Shown: piece after piece, positions 17,360 to 26,087 of the stretch
Position numbering within the stretch: position 1 is the stretch's first letter
How the letters are laid out: each line of letters opens with the position of its first letter
From: DASRFR01 sp035651455
Lineage (GTDB): Bacteria; Acidobacteriota; Terriglobia; Terriglobales; Acidobacteriaceae
Length of the DNA: 64,000 bases
Reading direction: 5' to 3'
Assembly (NCBI GenBank): GCA_035651455.1
Contig: DASRFR010000050.1
Coordinates: forward strand, 62,001-126,000
Made by a program: the position numbers and the translations under genes
The notes under the pieces: generated by a model
Database searches by the model: none
The model's input: only the letters and a program-made list of their open reading frames with translations
Told to the model about the DNA's origin: nothing

Positions 17360-17684
17360 CAGTAAGCCCCGGCCGCAGTCTCGGGCGCCAGTGTTCGCGG
17401 CGCTCGGGGACGATACCCGCCTTCAACTGCTGGCCAAGCTTGCCGCCGGGCAGCCGTATTCTATCTCACAACTCGCGCAAGGCTCCCGGCTCACGCGGCA
17501 AGCTATCACCAAGCACCTGCGGGTGCTGGAAAACGCCGGCGTTGTGCGCTGCGCGCGCGCGGGCCGGGAAAGCCGTTTCCAGCTCAACCCGCAGCCGATT
17601 GAAGACATGAAGCAGTATCTTGACTTCGTTTCCCGTCAGTGGGACGACGCTCTCGGCCGCTTGAAGTCGTTTGTTGAAGACTAA
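17340..17684 (+). CDS. ArsR-family winged-helix regulator
   Basis: 114-residue helix-turn-helix regulator. Core: FAALGDDTRLQLLAKLAAG, recognition helix SRLTRQAITKHLRVLENAG, wing VVRCARAGRESRFQLNP. No metal-binding Cys pair (ELCVC-type) is present, so it likely does not sense arsenic or heavy metals. The start overlaps the SRPBCC gene, so the two are translated together. The basic N-terminal tail (SRKSRSSKPRPQSR) is unusual but short. Confidence 0.92.
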   Translation: MSRKSRSSKPRPQSRAPVFAALGDDTRLQLLAKLAAGQPYSISQLAQGSRLTRQAITKHLRVLENAGVVRCARAGRESRFQLNPQPIEDMKQYLDFVSRQWDDALGRLKSFVED

Positions 17685-17738
17685 CTCGATCCCGTCTGGG
17701 GGTGTATCAGCGTCTGCTCTGAGCCAGGGCGTTTTAAG

Positions 17739-18938
17739 ATGGTGATCATGTCCAAGCCAGCGGCGCTTACCAGTCCGCGCCTGGTGGTCACAATGCGCGG
17801 CGCTGCTCGCCTCAAGAGCGGACACGTGTGGGTCTACCGGTCAGATGTTGTCTCCAGCGACAGCATTTCTCCAGGATCGCTGGTTTCGGTGGTGGACGAG
17901 CGCGCGCGCCCGCTCGGGACCGCTCTGTACAGCAGTTCGTCCCAGATCGCCCTGCGCTTGCTCTCTTCCGGCCCAGTCGAATCCCTGCCCAGCCTGATCA
18001 GCGGCCGGGTTCGCGACGCCATTGCTTACCGGGAGCAGGTTGTGCAAGACACTAATGCCTACCGCCTGGTCTTCAGTGAAGGAGATTTTCTGCCGGGCTT
18101 GATCGTCGACCGCTACCACGACGTAGTTTCACTTCAAATTCTCACTCAGGCGATGGACTCCGCCCTGGCGCGACAGGCGGTTCTTGCGGTGTTGACGGAG
18201 GCCCTGAGCCCTGCGGGCATTGTCGAACGCGTCGATCCCCACATCCGCACTCTGGAAAGCTTGGCTCAGAAGGCGTCGGAGCTCGTGTACGGAGAGAAAA
18301 CCCAGACCGTGGTCACCATGAACGGAGTGAAGTTCCACTTCGATGGCCTGGAGGGGCAGAAAACAGGTGCCTTTCTCGATCAGCGCGAGAACTATGCCGC
18401 CGCCGCCCGCTATGCGCACGGAGAGGCACTGGATGTTTTCTGCTATCACGGAGGCTTCGCCCTTCATCTCGCCGGCAGCTGTTCCGCGGTGACCGGGGTG
18501 GACAGTTCGCGCCCTGCCCTCGAGATAGCTGACCGGAACGCCGCACTGAATGCGCGCGACATTGAGTGGATCGAGGCCAACGCTTTTGACCTCCTGAAAG
18601 ACTATTCGGCTGCCGGCCGGCAATACGACACCATCGTTCTCGACCCACCCGCCTTCGCCAAGTCGCGGCGTACTCTCGAAACCGCGCTGCGCGGGTACAA
18701 AGAGCTGAACCTTCGAGCCCTGAAGATGCTGCGGCCGGGCGGCATCCTTGTGACCTGCTCCTGCTCCTACCACGTCAGCCCCGCCGCTTTCCTGGAAGTT
18801 CTTGCCGATGCCGCTCGCGATGTCCACAGAAACGTTCGGCTATTGGAAAACCGTGGTCAGGCGAAGGACCATCCGAGCTTGCTGACAATCCCTGAAACTG
18901 CTTATCTCAAATGCATGATGCTGAGCGTAAGTTGCTGA
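17739..18938 (+). CDS. Class I rRNA (cytosine-C5) methyltransferase, RlmI-like
   Basis: 399 residues. An N-terminal PUA domain (RLKSGHVWVYRSDVV) and an EEHEE-type middle domain come before a Rossmann methyltransferase. SAM-binding motif I is DVFCYHGGFALHLA (near residue 233) with VTGVDSS as strand 2; the catalytic motif is DPPAFAKSR (near 305). In E. coli RlmI makes m5C1962 in 23S rRNA; the same role is inferred. The second catalytic Cys is in TCSCSYH. The start could also be the ATG at 17748. Confidence 0.9.
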   Translation: MVIMSKPAALTSPRLVVTMRGAARLKSGHVWVYRSDVVSSDSISPGSLVSVVDERARPLGTALYSSSSQIALRLLSSGPVESLPSLISGRVRDAIAYREQVVQDTNAYRLVFSEGDFLPGLIVDRYHDVVSLQILTQAMDSALARQAVLAVLTEALSPAGIVERVDPHIRTLESLAQKASELVYGEKTQTVVTMNGVKFHFDGLEGQKTGAFLDQRENYAAAARYAHGEALDVFCYHGGFALHLAGSCSAVTGVDSSRPALEIADRNAALNARDIEWIEANAFDLLKDYSAAGRQYDTIVLDPPAFAKSRRTLETALRGYKELNLRALKMLRPGGILVTCSCSYHVSPAAFLEVLADAARDVHRNVRLLENRGQAKDHPSLLTIPETAYLKCMMLSVSC

Positions 18939-18950
18939 TTTTCAATAAAA

Positions 18951-18968
18951 TTATTGTGTTGACAATAA
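18951..18968. promoter_or_regulatory. Perfect inverted repeat overlapping the hsp20 promoter (putative operator)
   Basis: TTATTGT, four bases GTTG, then ACAATAA: seven perfect pairs. It covers the -35 element of the hsp20 promoter (18959-18964). A second, offset repeat GTGTT-N6-AACAC lies within it (18956-18971). It is neither CIRCE nor the HspR site. Its position predicts a repressor binding site. Confidence 0.55.
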
Positions 18969-18987
18969 CACACTAAGATTTTATGAT
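18959..18987 (+). promoter_or_regulatory. Near-consensus sigma-70 promoter for hsp20
   Basis: TTGACA at 18959-18964, a 17-base spacer, and TATGAT at 18982-18987. It lies 84 bases before the hsp20 start in an AT-rich patch unlike the flanks. A promoter this strong normally needs a repressor; the inverted repeat over its -35 fits. Confidence 0.8.
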
Positions 18988-19071
18988 TCTTTAACGCTAA
19001 CGCAACATCCAATTGGGTGTGGGCATAGCCACCCAGAAAATTTCAGAAGGATATTGAGGAGGATTACAGCC

Positions 19072-19569
19072 ATGACAGTTATTACCCGTTGGGATCCCTT
19101 CCGCGAATTCGCCACTCTGCAAGACCGCATGAATCGCCTCTTCCGTGACTCTTATGGGCCGGAAGGTCGTGAGGAATCCCTGACCACCAGCACGTTCGCG
19201 CCACCTGTCGATGTTTACGAAGACGAGCACAACGTAACCTTGAAGATCGAAGTCCCGGGCATCGACGAGAAGGATATCGATGTTCGCATCGAGAACAACG
19301 TCCTCACCGTGCACGGCGAGCGCAAGTTCGACAAGGAAGAGAAGGAAGAGAACTATCGCCGAGTAGAGCGGCAGTACGGAAGCTTTACCCGGACTTTCAC
19401 ACTTCCCAGCACTGTCGATTCGGATCAGGTCAGCGCGAACTATGATAAGGGCGTGCTGAAGATCAAGCTGGCGAAGAGAGCCGAAGCCAAGCCGAAGCAG
19501 ATCAAGATCGGCGGAAGCAGCGAGCGCACTCTGGAAGGTAAGGAAAAGGGGGCCGGCCGCGCCGCCTGA
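19072..19569 (+). CDS. Hsp20/alpha-crystallin small heat-shock protein
   Basis: 165-residue ATP-independent holdase chaperone. The alpha-crystallin domain spans about 45-140 (FAPPVDVYEDEHNVTLKIEVPG; IENNVLTVHGERK; YGSFTRTFTLP), and a C-terminal IKI motif serves oligomer assembly. ATG 19072 has AGGAGG upstream at 19056-19061. It stands alone behind its own strong promoter and is followed 172 bases later by clpB, the disaggregase that takes over its clients. Confidence 0.95.
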   Translation: MTVITRWDPFREFATLQDRMNRLFRDSYGPEGREESLTTSTFAPPVDVYEDEHNVTLKIEVPGIDEKDIDVRIENNVLTVHGERKFDKEEKEENYRRVERQYGSFTRTFTLPSTVDSDQVSANYDKGVLKIKLAKRAEAKPKQIKIGGSSERTLEGKEKGAGRAA

Positions 19570-19662
19570 TCACGAAGTATGGTCATCTAATGACCTGGGC
19601 GAGTGTTTGCCCAAAGCCGGGCCAGGCTCGGCAGTGATGATGACGAGATAAGCAATCAACCA

Positions 19663-19697
19663 CGGGAGGCCTCGCAGAGCGCCTCCCGTTTCATTTA
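19663..19697 (+). terminator. Rho-independent terminator between hsp20 and clpB
   Basis: Stem CGGGAGGC (19663-19670) with GCCTCCCG (19681-19688), a ten-base loop, then TTTCATTT. Confidence 0.8.
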
Positions 19698-19741
19698 CGT
19701 TCGAGCATTTCTATTTATCTGGAATTCAGGAGTTACATAAG

Positions 19742-22381
19742 ATGCCCATCCGTTGGGAAAAATTCACCGTGAAAGCGCAGGAAGCCGTCCAGCGCGGCAA
19801 CGAGGTTGCCTCCGAACATGGCAACCCCGAACTGCTGCCGCTGCACCTGCTGGCCGCGCTACTCGAAGACAAAGAAGGCATTGTGCCCCCAATCCTGGAA
19901 AAGATCGGCATGGGCCCGCAGTCGCTTTTGGCTGACGTATATCGCGACATTGAGCGCCTGCCCAGAGTGTCGGGCGGGGCGCAACAGCCCGCCATGTCAC
20001 AGCAACTCAATGAGTTGCTGGAGCGCGCCTTCAAAGAGGCTGACAATTTTAAGGACGAGTACGTCTCCACCGAACACTTGCTGCTCGCGATCACGCAGCA
20101 GAAGCGCGATGCCGCGCAGGAACTGCTGGCCCGCCATGGCGCTACTTACGACGCCATCCTGCACGCCTTGACCGCGGTCCGTGGATCGCAGCGCGTGACG
20201 GACCAGAATCCTGAAGCCAAGTACCAGGCGCTGGAACGTTATGCCCGCGACCTGACTGAGCAGGCGCGGCGCGGCAAACTCGATCCCGTGATTGGCCGCG
20301 ACGAGGAAATCCGCCGTGTCGTGCAGGTGCTTTCCCGACGCACCAAGAACAACCCGGTACTAATCGGCGAGCCGGGCGTTGGCAAGACCGCGATCGTGGA
20401 GGGCCTGGCGCAGCGCATCGTCTCCGGCGATGTGCCCGAAGTCCTGAAGAACAAGCGCGTAGTCGCGCTCGATCTGGGTTCTATGCTGGCCGGGGCAAAG
20501 TATCGCGGCGAGTTTGAAGACCGCCTGAAAGCCGTGCTGAAGGAGATCGAAGACTCGCAAGGGAAAATCATCCTCTTCATCGACGAGCTTCATACGCTGG
20601 TGGGCGCCGGCGCAGCCGAAGGCGCCATTGACGCCTCCAACATGCTGAAGCCTGCTCTCGCTCGCGGCGAATTGCGCGCGATCGGCGCCACCACGCTCAA
20701 TGAGTATCGCAAGTACATCGAGAAGGATGCCGCGCTCGAACGCCGTTTCCAGATCGTCTTCGTCGGCGAGCCCAACGTGGAAGACACCATTGCGATTCTG
20801 CGTGGGCTGAAGGAGCGTTACGAAGTGCATCATGGAGTGCGCATCAAGGACTCCGCTATAGTCGCGGCTGCCACGCTCTCGCACCGCTACATTTCGGATC
20901 GCTTCCTCCCCGACAAAGCTATCGATTTGATCGACGAAGCGGCGGCTTCGCTGCGCATCCAGATCGATTCGATGCCGACGGAGATCGACGAGCTCGAGCG
21001 CCGTGCCATGCAGTTGGAAATCGAGAAGCAGGCGCTCAAAAAGGAAGATGACCCGAACTCGAAAGAGCGCCTGGCTATGATCGAAAAAGAGCTGGCCGAT
21101 ATCCGCGAGCGCTCGAATGGCCTGAAGGCTACCTGGAAACAGGAAAAAGATCTGATCGCCCGCCAGCGCCAACTTAAGGAGAGGCTCGAGCAGTTAAAGA
21201 TCGAAGAGCAGGCGGAAGAGCGCAAGGGCAACCTGCAGCGCGTCGCAGAAATCCGCTACAGCCTCATCCGCCAGGCCGAAGAGGAGCTGAAGAGGGTTAC
21301 GGCGCAAATCGATGGCCAGGGCCACCGCATGCTGAAAGAGGAAGTGGACGAAGAAGACGTCGCCCGCATCGTCTCCAAGTGGACCGGCATTCCCGTCTCG
21401 AAGATGCTGGAAGGCGAGGTCAAAAAGCTCATCAATATGGAGGACCGGTTGCGCCTGCGAGTGGTGGGGCAGGAGGTCGCGCTGGAACGCGTGGCCAACG
21501 CCATCCGCCGTTCCCGTGCCGGCCTCAGTGATCCCAAGCGCCCCATCGGTTCTTTCATCTTTCTCGGCCCCACCGGGGTGGGAAAGACCGAGCTGGCAAG
21601 AGCCCTGGCCGAGTTTCTATTCGATGACGAGCACGCGATGGTACGAATCGACATGTCGGAGTACATGGAGAAGCACGCCGTGTCGCGCCTGATCGGAGCG
21701 CCTCCGGGATACGTAGGCTACGAAGAGGGCGGCCAGCTTACCGAGCAGGTGCGCAGGCGTCCTTACGCGGTCGTCTTGTTCGACGAAATCGAGAAAGCGC
21801 ATCCCGACGTCTTCAACGTCCTGCTGCAGATCATGGACGACGGCCGTCTGACCGACGGCAAAGGCCGCACCGTGGACTTCCGCAACACGGTGATCATCAT
21901 GACTTCGAACGTCGGCTCGACCTACCTGCAGGCCGAGAACATGCGTTCCGCGGAGGACTTTGCGCGCGCTTCGAAACTGGTCATGGATGCCCTGCACGGG
22001 CAATTCAAGCCGGAGTTCCTGAACCGAGTGGATGACATCATCGTATTCAATCCGCTGGGGAAGGAGCAACTGGTCAAGATCATCGACCTGCGGCTCGAAG
22101 ATTTGCGCCGCCTATTGGCAGAGCGGAAGATCTCGCTCGAGCTGACCGACGCCGCGAAGGAACTTCTGTTTACCGAGGGTTTCGATCCGAACTTCGGCGC
22201 GCGTCCGTTGAAGCGGGCAATTCAGAAACTGGTGCAGGATCCGCTGGCGTTGAAGATTCTGGACGGCGAAGTTCTGCACGGCGATCACGTGATCGTGGAC
22301 GCCGATCGCAAAGTCGGTAAGATGACGTTCAAGGTGAGCCACCGCGTGGGTCAACCGGAACCGGTTGCGCCCAAGCGCTGA
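19742..22381 (+). CDS. clpB: ATP-dependent chaperone ClpB
   Basis: 879-residue hexameric disaggregase that works with DnaK to rescue aggregated proteins. N-domain 1-145; first AAA+ with Walker A GEPGVGKT near residue 209; M-domain coiled coil about 400-530 (ELERRAMQLEIEKQAL); second AAA+ with Walker A GPTGVGKT near 608 and Walker B VVLFDEIEKAHPD. Lack of a ClpP-binding loop and the full M-domain set it apart from ClpA/ClpC. The ribosome site AGGAG precedes ATG 19742. A small palindrome GATCACGTGATC inside the gene near 22283 is coding chance. Confidence 0.97.
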   Translation: MPIRWEKFTVKAQEAVQRGNEVASEHGNPELLPLHLLAALLEDKEGIVPPILEKIGMGPQSLLADVYRDIERLPRVSGGAQQPAMSQQLNELLERAFKEADNFKDEYVSTEHLLLAITQQKRDAAQELLARHGATYDAILHALTAVRGSQRVTDQNPEAKYQALERYARDLTEQARRGKLDPVIGRDEEIRRVVQVLSRRTKNNPVLIGEPGVGKTAIVEGLAQRIVSGDVPEVLKNKRVVALDLGSMLAGAKYRGEFEDRLKAVLKEIEDSQGKIILFIDELHTLVGAGAAEGAIDASNMLKPALARGELRAIGATTLNEYRKYIEKDAALERRFQIVFVGEPNVEDTIAILRGLKERYEVHHGVRIKDSAIVAAATLSHRYISDRFLPDKAIDLIDEAAASLRIQIDSMPTEIDELERRAMQLEIEKQALKKEDDPNSKERLAMIEKELADIRERSNGLKATWKQEKDLIARQRQLKERLEQLKIEEQAEERKGNLQRVAEIRYSLIRQAEEELKRVTAQIDGQGHRMLKEEVDEEDVARIVSKWTGIPVSKMLEGEVKKLINMEDRLRLRVVGQEVALERVANAIRRSRAGLSDPKRPIGSFIFLGPTGVGKTELARALAEFLFDDEHAMVRIDMSEYMEKHAVSRLIGAPPGYVGYEEGGQLTEQVRRRPYAVVLFDEIEKAHPDVFNVLLQIMDDGRLTDGKGRTVDFRNTVIIMTSNVGSTYLQAENMRSAEDFARASKLVMDALHGQFKPEFLNRVDDIIVFNPLGKEQLVKIIDLRLEDLRRLLAERKISLELTDAAKELLFTEGFDPNFGARPLKRAIQKLVQDPLALKILDGEVLHGDHVIVDADRKVGKMTFKVSHRVGQPEPVAPKR

Positions 22382-22401
22382 CGATACGAGATAACGTTTG
22401 C

Positions 22402-22432
22402 AACGGGGTCAGGAAACTGGCCCCGTTTTTTT
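22402..22432 (+). terminator. Rho-independent terminator after clpB
   Basis: Eleven-base stem AACGGGGTCAG / CTGGCCCCGTT (one T-G pair) with a GAAA tetraloop, followed by seven T. Confidence 0.93.
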
Positions 22433-22440
22433 GGTAGCAA

Positions 22441-22456
22441 CGTTCCACGTGGAACA
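22441..22456. other. parS-like site (ParB centromere sequence)
   Basis: 16-mer whose inner 14 bases GTTCCACGTGGAAC are a perfect palindrome. It matches the known bacterial parS form TGTTCCACGTGGAACA (used, for example, in Pseudomonas) at 15 of 16 positions, differing only at the first base. It is intergenic, just behind the clpB terminator. ParB loads at such sites to segregate the chromosome origin. Confidence 0.75.
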
Positions 22457-22630
22457 CTCGGAGTCAACCAAGCGGTTTGCTTTGTTAGACTTTCCGTATC
22501 TCTCGATGCCAGAACGAGCGCCTCGATGAGAATACTCGTCGTGACCATAGTTCCATCCCTTCCGTGACCCGCGGGAATCTGCCCTTTGTACTCTGGAGTG
22601 CCTAGACTAGCGGCAGGAGAAGCCCGTCCC

Positions 22631-23260
22631 GTGACCATCGACGAGGAACTCAATCTGCTCGATTCGCAGCTGCGCCGCTTGAAAATCGAGTACGAGGTCT
22701 ACTTCAACAATCCGACGAAGAAGCCGCCCACGGATGTCGAGTGGAAGGTGGTGGCTTTGGTGCGCAAATTCAGCGACGGCGCTCGGCTGAACTTCTCCCA
22801 GCGCTTCCGTTACAACGAAATGGCCCAGCGCTACGCCATCTACAGCGACTTGTGGCGCAAGAAAACGCGCATTCGTGAAGAAGGCTACCGGCGACCGCAG
22901 GACGCGATCCTTTCCGTGCAGGGAGTTCGCGAGGAGGAGCACGAGCCGCAGCACCATCAAGCCTACGGCGTGGGACAGGGCGCGGCCGCCGCGACATCAC
23001 CCGATGCTGCAAGGCATCCGTTCACCGTGGCGTGCTCGGACGCGCGCGCCGAACGCGACCAGGTAGAGCGCCTCTACAACGTACTGACCGAAGCCAAGAA
23101 AAAAGCCGGCGAAAAGGTTTCAGGAAATCTCGACAGCTTCAGCAACTTCGTTCAGAAGAAGACCGACCAGCTGCGCAAGCAGTACGGATGCCAATCCGTG
23201 GAGTATTCGGTCGAGATGGAGAACGGCCATGTAAAGCTGAAGGCCAAGGCGAAAACGTAG
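22631..23260 (+). CDS. Hypothetical protein resembling the MXAN_5187 C-terminal domain family
   Basis: 209 residues. GTG 22631 is chosen over 22586 because AGGAGA lies 10 bases upstream. The N-terminal half (TIDEELNLLDSQLRRLKIEYE; VRKFSDGARLNFSQRFRYNEMAQRYAIYSDLWRKK kept short here) resembles the helical domain seen at the C-terminus of Myxococcus MXAN_5187. The second half is a helical stretch ending in a small beta tail (SVEYSVEMENGHVKLKAK). Function unknown; soluble, with no signal peptide. Confidence 0.65.
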   Translation: MTIDEELNLLDSQLRRLKIEYEVYFNNPTKKPPTDVEWKVVALVRKFSDGARLNFSQRFRYNEMAQRYAIYSDLWRKKTRIREEGYRRPQDAILSVQGVREEEHEPQHHQAYGVGQGAAAATSPDAARHPFTVACSDARAERDQVERLYNVLTEAKKKAGEKVSGNLDSFSNFVQKKTDQLRKQYGCQSVEYSVEMENGHVKLKAKAKT

Positions 23261-23446
23261 AGGATTTCGGTCGCCCACTCATTGCTGTCGCCCACTCATT
23301 GTTGTCGATTAGCGCACCAGCGCGCTACACTTGCTCGCTCGTTTCAGCGGAAATTGAGAGTATCGCGGATCGCGTCAGCGGTTCCAGCGCCGCTTCACAG
23401 CGTCTTCTCATTCTGTAGTTGCGAGTATCTAGCTCCCGAGTTTCTT

Positions 23447-25021
23447 ATGACCTTCTCGAGTAACCTCTACTCATTCGTGCTGATGCTGGTAATTCTTGTT
23501 TGCGCCGCTCGCACGCGAGCCCAGCAACCGGGATCGCTCGGAGCTTTCGATCGAGATAGCGAAGTGGGAGAGAATCCGCGCCACGGGACCGCGACCTACG
23601 ACCCTGCAAAGGGAGAGTATCGCGTCATAGGTGGCGGAGCCAATATGTGGGCCCAGGTAGATGCCTTTCATTTCCTGTGGAAGCGGGTAACGGGAAATTT
23701 CAGCATCACGGCCAACGTGCAATTCGTGGGCAAAGGTGTCGAAGACCACCGCAAGGCCGTGCTCATGATCCGCCAAAGTCTCGAGCCAAACTCTGCTTAT
23801 GCCGATGTTGCCCTTCATGGTGACGGCCTTACCTCGCTCCAGTTCCGTCCCGCGGCGGGTGCTGCGACTTCCGAAGTAAGGTCCGCGGTCTCCGGTCCGA
23901 TACGCGTTCGTATTGAACGCCGAGGCGCCCAGTTCTACATGTATGCGGGGAAGTTGGGAGAACCGATGGTGCCGTCAATCCCAGCCACGGTGGGGCTTGA
24001 GGGGCCGGTGTATATCGGATTGGGAGTGTGCTCACATAATGCCAATGTGCTGGAGACCGCGTTATTCACTGATGTCGAGATCAAGGAGCTTCCCGCCACC
24101 GAGCCCAACCTGAATCCCACACGCGTGCGCAGCAAGATCTCCGTATACGACTTGGAGAGCAAATCCGTTCGCGTCGTTTATCAAGACGACAAGCTGTGGG
24201 AAGCGCCCAACTGGTCCGGCGACGGCAAGTATCTGCTGGCGAACTCAGGCGGCGCGATCTACAAGTTCACATTGAATGCGGCTGGCGCGACAGAACCGGA
24301 AAGAATAGCGCTCGATAGCAGCTACGATTGCAACAATGACAAGGGCCTCTCACCCGATGGCAAGCGGCTGGCATTCTCGGCGGAACACTCGCGGGCGAAC
24401 GGGTCCCAGGTTTTTGTCGCAGAGGCGGACGGCACAAATCCGCGGCTCTTAACTACTAACGTCCCCAGTTATTTTCATGGCTGGTCGCCCGATGGAGAGT
24501 GGCTGGCCTTTGTCGCAGAGCGCAATAAGAACTTCGATATCTACCGGATTTCTTCGAATGGTGGCGACGAGCAGCGGCTCACTTCCAGTCCGGGATTCGA
24601 TGATGGCCCTGACTATTCCGCCGATGGAAAATGGATTTACATCAACTCCAACCGCTCCGGTGGATGGGATATCTGGCGATTTCCCGCGGACGGAGCGGGA
24701 ACAGACGATGCCAAGGCTGAGCGGGTCACGGCGGACGCGGAAGAAGACTGGTTCCCGCATCCGTCGCCAGACCGCCGGTGGCTCGTGTTTCTGTCCTTCC
24801 CCCCAGGCACAAAGAATCATGATGCCAAGACCGCGGTGAAGTTTCGCATGATGCGAATGCCCGACAGCAATGCGCCGGCGCGGCCGCCCGATGAAGAAGA
24901 GGACGAAGAAGCAATTCAGGTGTTGACGCAAGTCTTCGGCGGGCAGGGAACCATCAATGTGAATTCCTGGGCGCCCGACTCGAAGAAGTTCGCGTTCGTG
25001 AGCTACGAAGTATTGCCGTAG
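23447..25021 (+). CDS. Secreted TolB-like beta-propeller protein with N-terminal lectin-like domain
   Basis: 524 residues; ATG 23447 starts a signal peptide (SFVLMLVILVCAARTRAQQ). Residues about 40-215 form a concanavalin-like beta-sandwich as in DUF1349 (WKRVTGNFSITANVQF; VRIERRGAQFYMYAG). The rest is a TolB/WD40-type propeller with repeated SPDGKRLAFSAEH, SPDGEWLAFVAERN, SADGKWIYINSNRSG and SPDRRWLVFLS blades. No catalytic hydrolase domain follows. The combination suggests binding to a surface polymer or protein; the partner is unknown. Confidence 0.82.
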   Translation: MTFSSNLYSFVLMLVILVCAARTRAQQPGSLGAFDRDSEVGENPRHGTATYDPAKGEYRVIGGGANMWAQVDAFHFLWKRVTGNFSITANVQFVGKGVEDHRKAVLMIRQSLEPNSAYADVALHGDGLTSLQFRPAAGAATSEVRSAVSGPIRVRIERRGAQFYMYAGKLGEPMVPSIPATVGLEGPVYIGLGVCSHNANVLETALFTDVEIKELPATEPNLNPTRVRSKISVYDLESKSVRVVYQDDKLWEAPNWSGDGKYLLANSGGAIYKFTLNAAGATEPERIALDSSYDCNNDKGLSPDGKRLAFSAEHSRANGSQVFVAEADGTNPRLLTTNVPSYFHGWSPDGEWLAFVAERNKNFDIYRISSNGGDEQRLTSSPGFDDGPDYSADGKWIYINSNRSGGWDIWRFPADGAGTDDAKAERVTADAEEDWFPHPSPDRRWLVFLSFPPGTKNHDAKTAVKFRMMRMPDSNAPARPPDEEEDEEAIQVLTQVFGGQGTINVNSWAPDSKKFAFVSYEVLP

Positions 25022-25103
25022 TGCGCTTCAGCGGACTTGCATCGACACGCCTCTGCGGCATGAGTGCAACCGTTTGCGTCCTCGTCCTCTCGATTAGATT
25101 CGC

Positions 25104-25322
25104 TTACTTGCCCGCGGCAAGAGCGCGAATGGCATCGGTGGTCATCGCCTGGCCCCCAATCCCCCATTCCCCGCTGCGAACCTCTTCAATCACTACCCAG
25201 GTTACCGGCCGCATGTGCTCTCCCTCGATGGAGACCATGGCATCTGTGAGCTTGGTAATGATGTCTTTTTTCTGGCTGGGCGTGAAAACTTCGTCGATTA
25301 ACTTAACTTGTATGAAAGGCAT
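25104..25322 (-). CDS. 4-oxalocrotonate tautomerase family protein
   Basis: 72-residue tautomerase. Pro follows the initiator Met (M-PFIQVKLID), so after Met removal Pro1 is the catalytic base. The pattern FTPSQKKDIITKLTDAMV and VTWVVIEEVRSGEWGIGG is typical of 4-OT enzymes. Substrate unknown. It lies next to a DUF4242 gene on the same strand, 48 bases apart. Confidence 0.9.
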   Translation of the reverse strand: MPFIQVKLIDEVFTPSQKKDIITKLTDAMVSIEGEHMRPVTWVVIEEVRSGEWGIGGQAMTTDAIRALAAGK

Positions 25323-25370
25323 GTAAGTTCTCCGTTTTGAATTTGTGTTATTGGTTCAAGAGCGCCAGCA

Positions 25371-25652
25371 TTAATCGCGCAATTCGGCGGTAACCGTGCT
25401 GATCACGTCGCCAATTTCGCTGATCTTGGTGGCGGGAAAGCCGCTTAGTTCGGCATGACGGCGGATGATGTGCTCATCCTTGGCCAGGTACACACAGAAT
25501 GTCTTGTCGGCGGTGACAAAAGACTCCAGCCACTGAATATCCGGTCCAAGCTGGCGCAGGGCCTGATTGGATTTGGCGGCGGCTTGCCGCAATTGCTCGG
25601 CTTTCAGCGTGCCGACTTTCGGAATTTCCCTCTCGATCATGTATTTCCTCAT
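25371..25652 (-). CDS. DUF4242 domain protein
   Basis: 93 residues; ATG 25652 has AGGAGA about seven bases upstream, so the open frame above it is untranslated. The fold is a small ferredoxin-like dimer (MIEREIPKVG; WLESFVTADKTFCVYLA; IRRHAELSGFPATKISEI). Some DUF4242 proteins bind nickel. It forms an apparent two-gene unit with the tautomerase downstream. Confidence 0.85.
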   Translation of the reverse strand: MRKYMIEREIPKVGTLKAEQLRQAAAKSNQALRQLGPDIQWLESFVTADKTFCVYLAKDEHIIRRHAELSGFPATKISEIGDVISTVTAELRD

Positions 25653-26087
25653 AATGTTTTCTCCTAATAGACACAACTGGATCTGATTTGCCCCCTGCCG
25701 CTGATTGGGCAAACCGATTTGCTAGGTTGACCAGGATTGCGAGGCAGAACAAAAGCCGCGGTCTGCCTCAGTATGCGACCGCACCGCGTCGCCGCTCGGG
25801 GAAGCTGACAGGCATAACTCTAGCGAGGGACAATCCGGCGCTTGTCATACATTTGTCAAAGGTAAGTTCTTTTTTGTAAGGGATCGTTTTGCCGTCGAGC
25901 ATTCCGGTGGAACCGATGACGATGGCTGGTTTCTTAGCTATTCCGTTGTCACCCATGTCGCATTGCAGCGCATCCGCCGCAAAAGTGGCGGGAATTTGAC
26001 GAGCTAGGGTCTTTCCACATTGAGCCTACTTTCTCTTTCCGGGCTGCGGGGCTGGTGCTATTCTGCTTGCCCTTTGGGAGGCCACGC
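25653..26087. other. Intergenic region upstream of the HAF protein gene
   Basis: About 435 bases. A 62-codon open frame on the minus strand (25768-25956) has no ribosome site and no known family. Nothing else is seen. Confidence 0.4.

Noticed and set aside
22283..22296. GATCACGTGATC palindrome, first thought to be a second parS site
   Set aside because: It lies inside the clpB coding frame and lacks the TTCC/GGAA arms needed for parS.
25768..25956. 62-codon open frame on the minus strand
   Set aside because: No ribosome site, no recognisable family, in a region with no other signs of coding.
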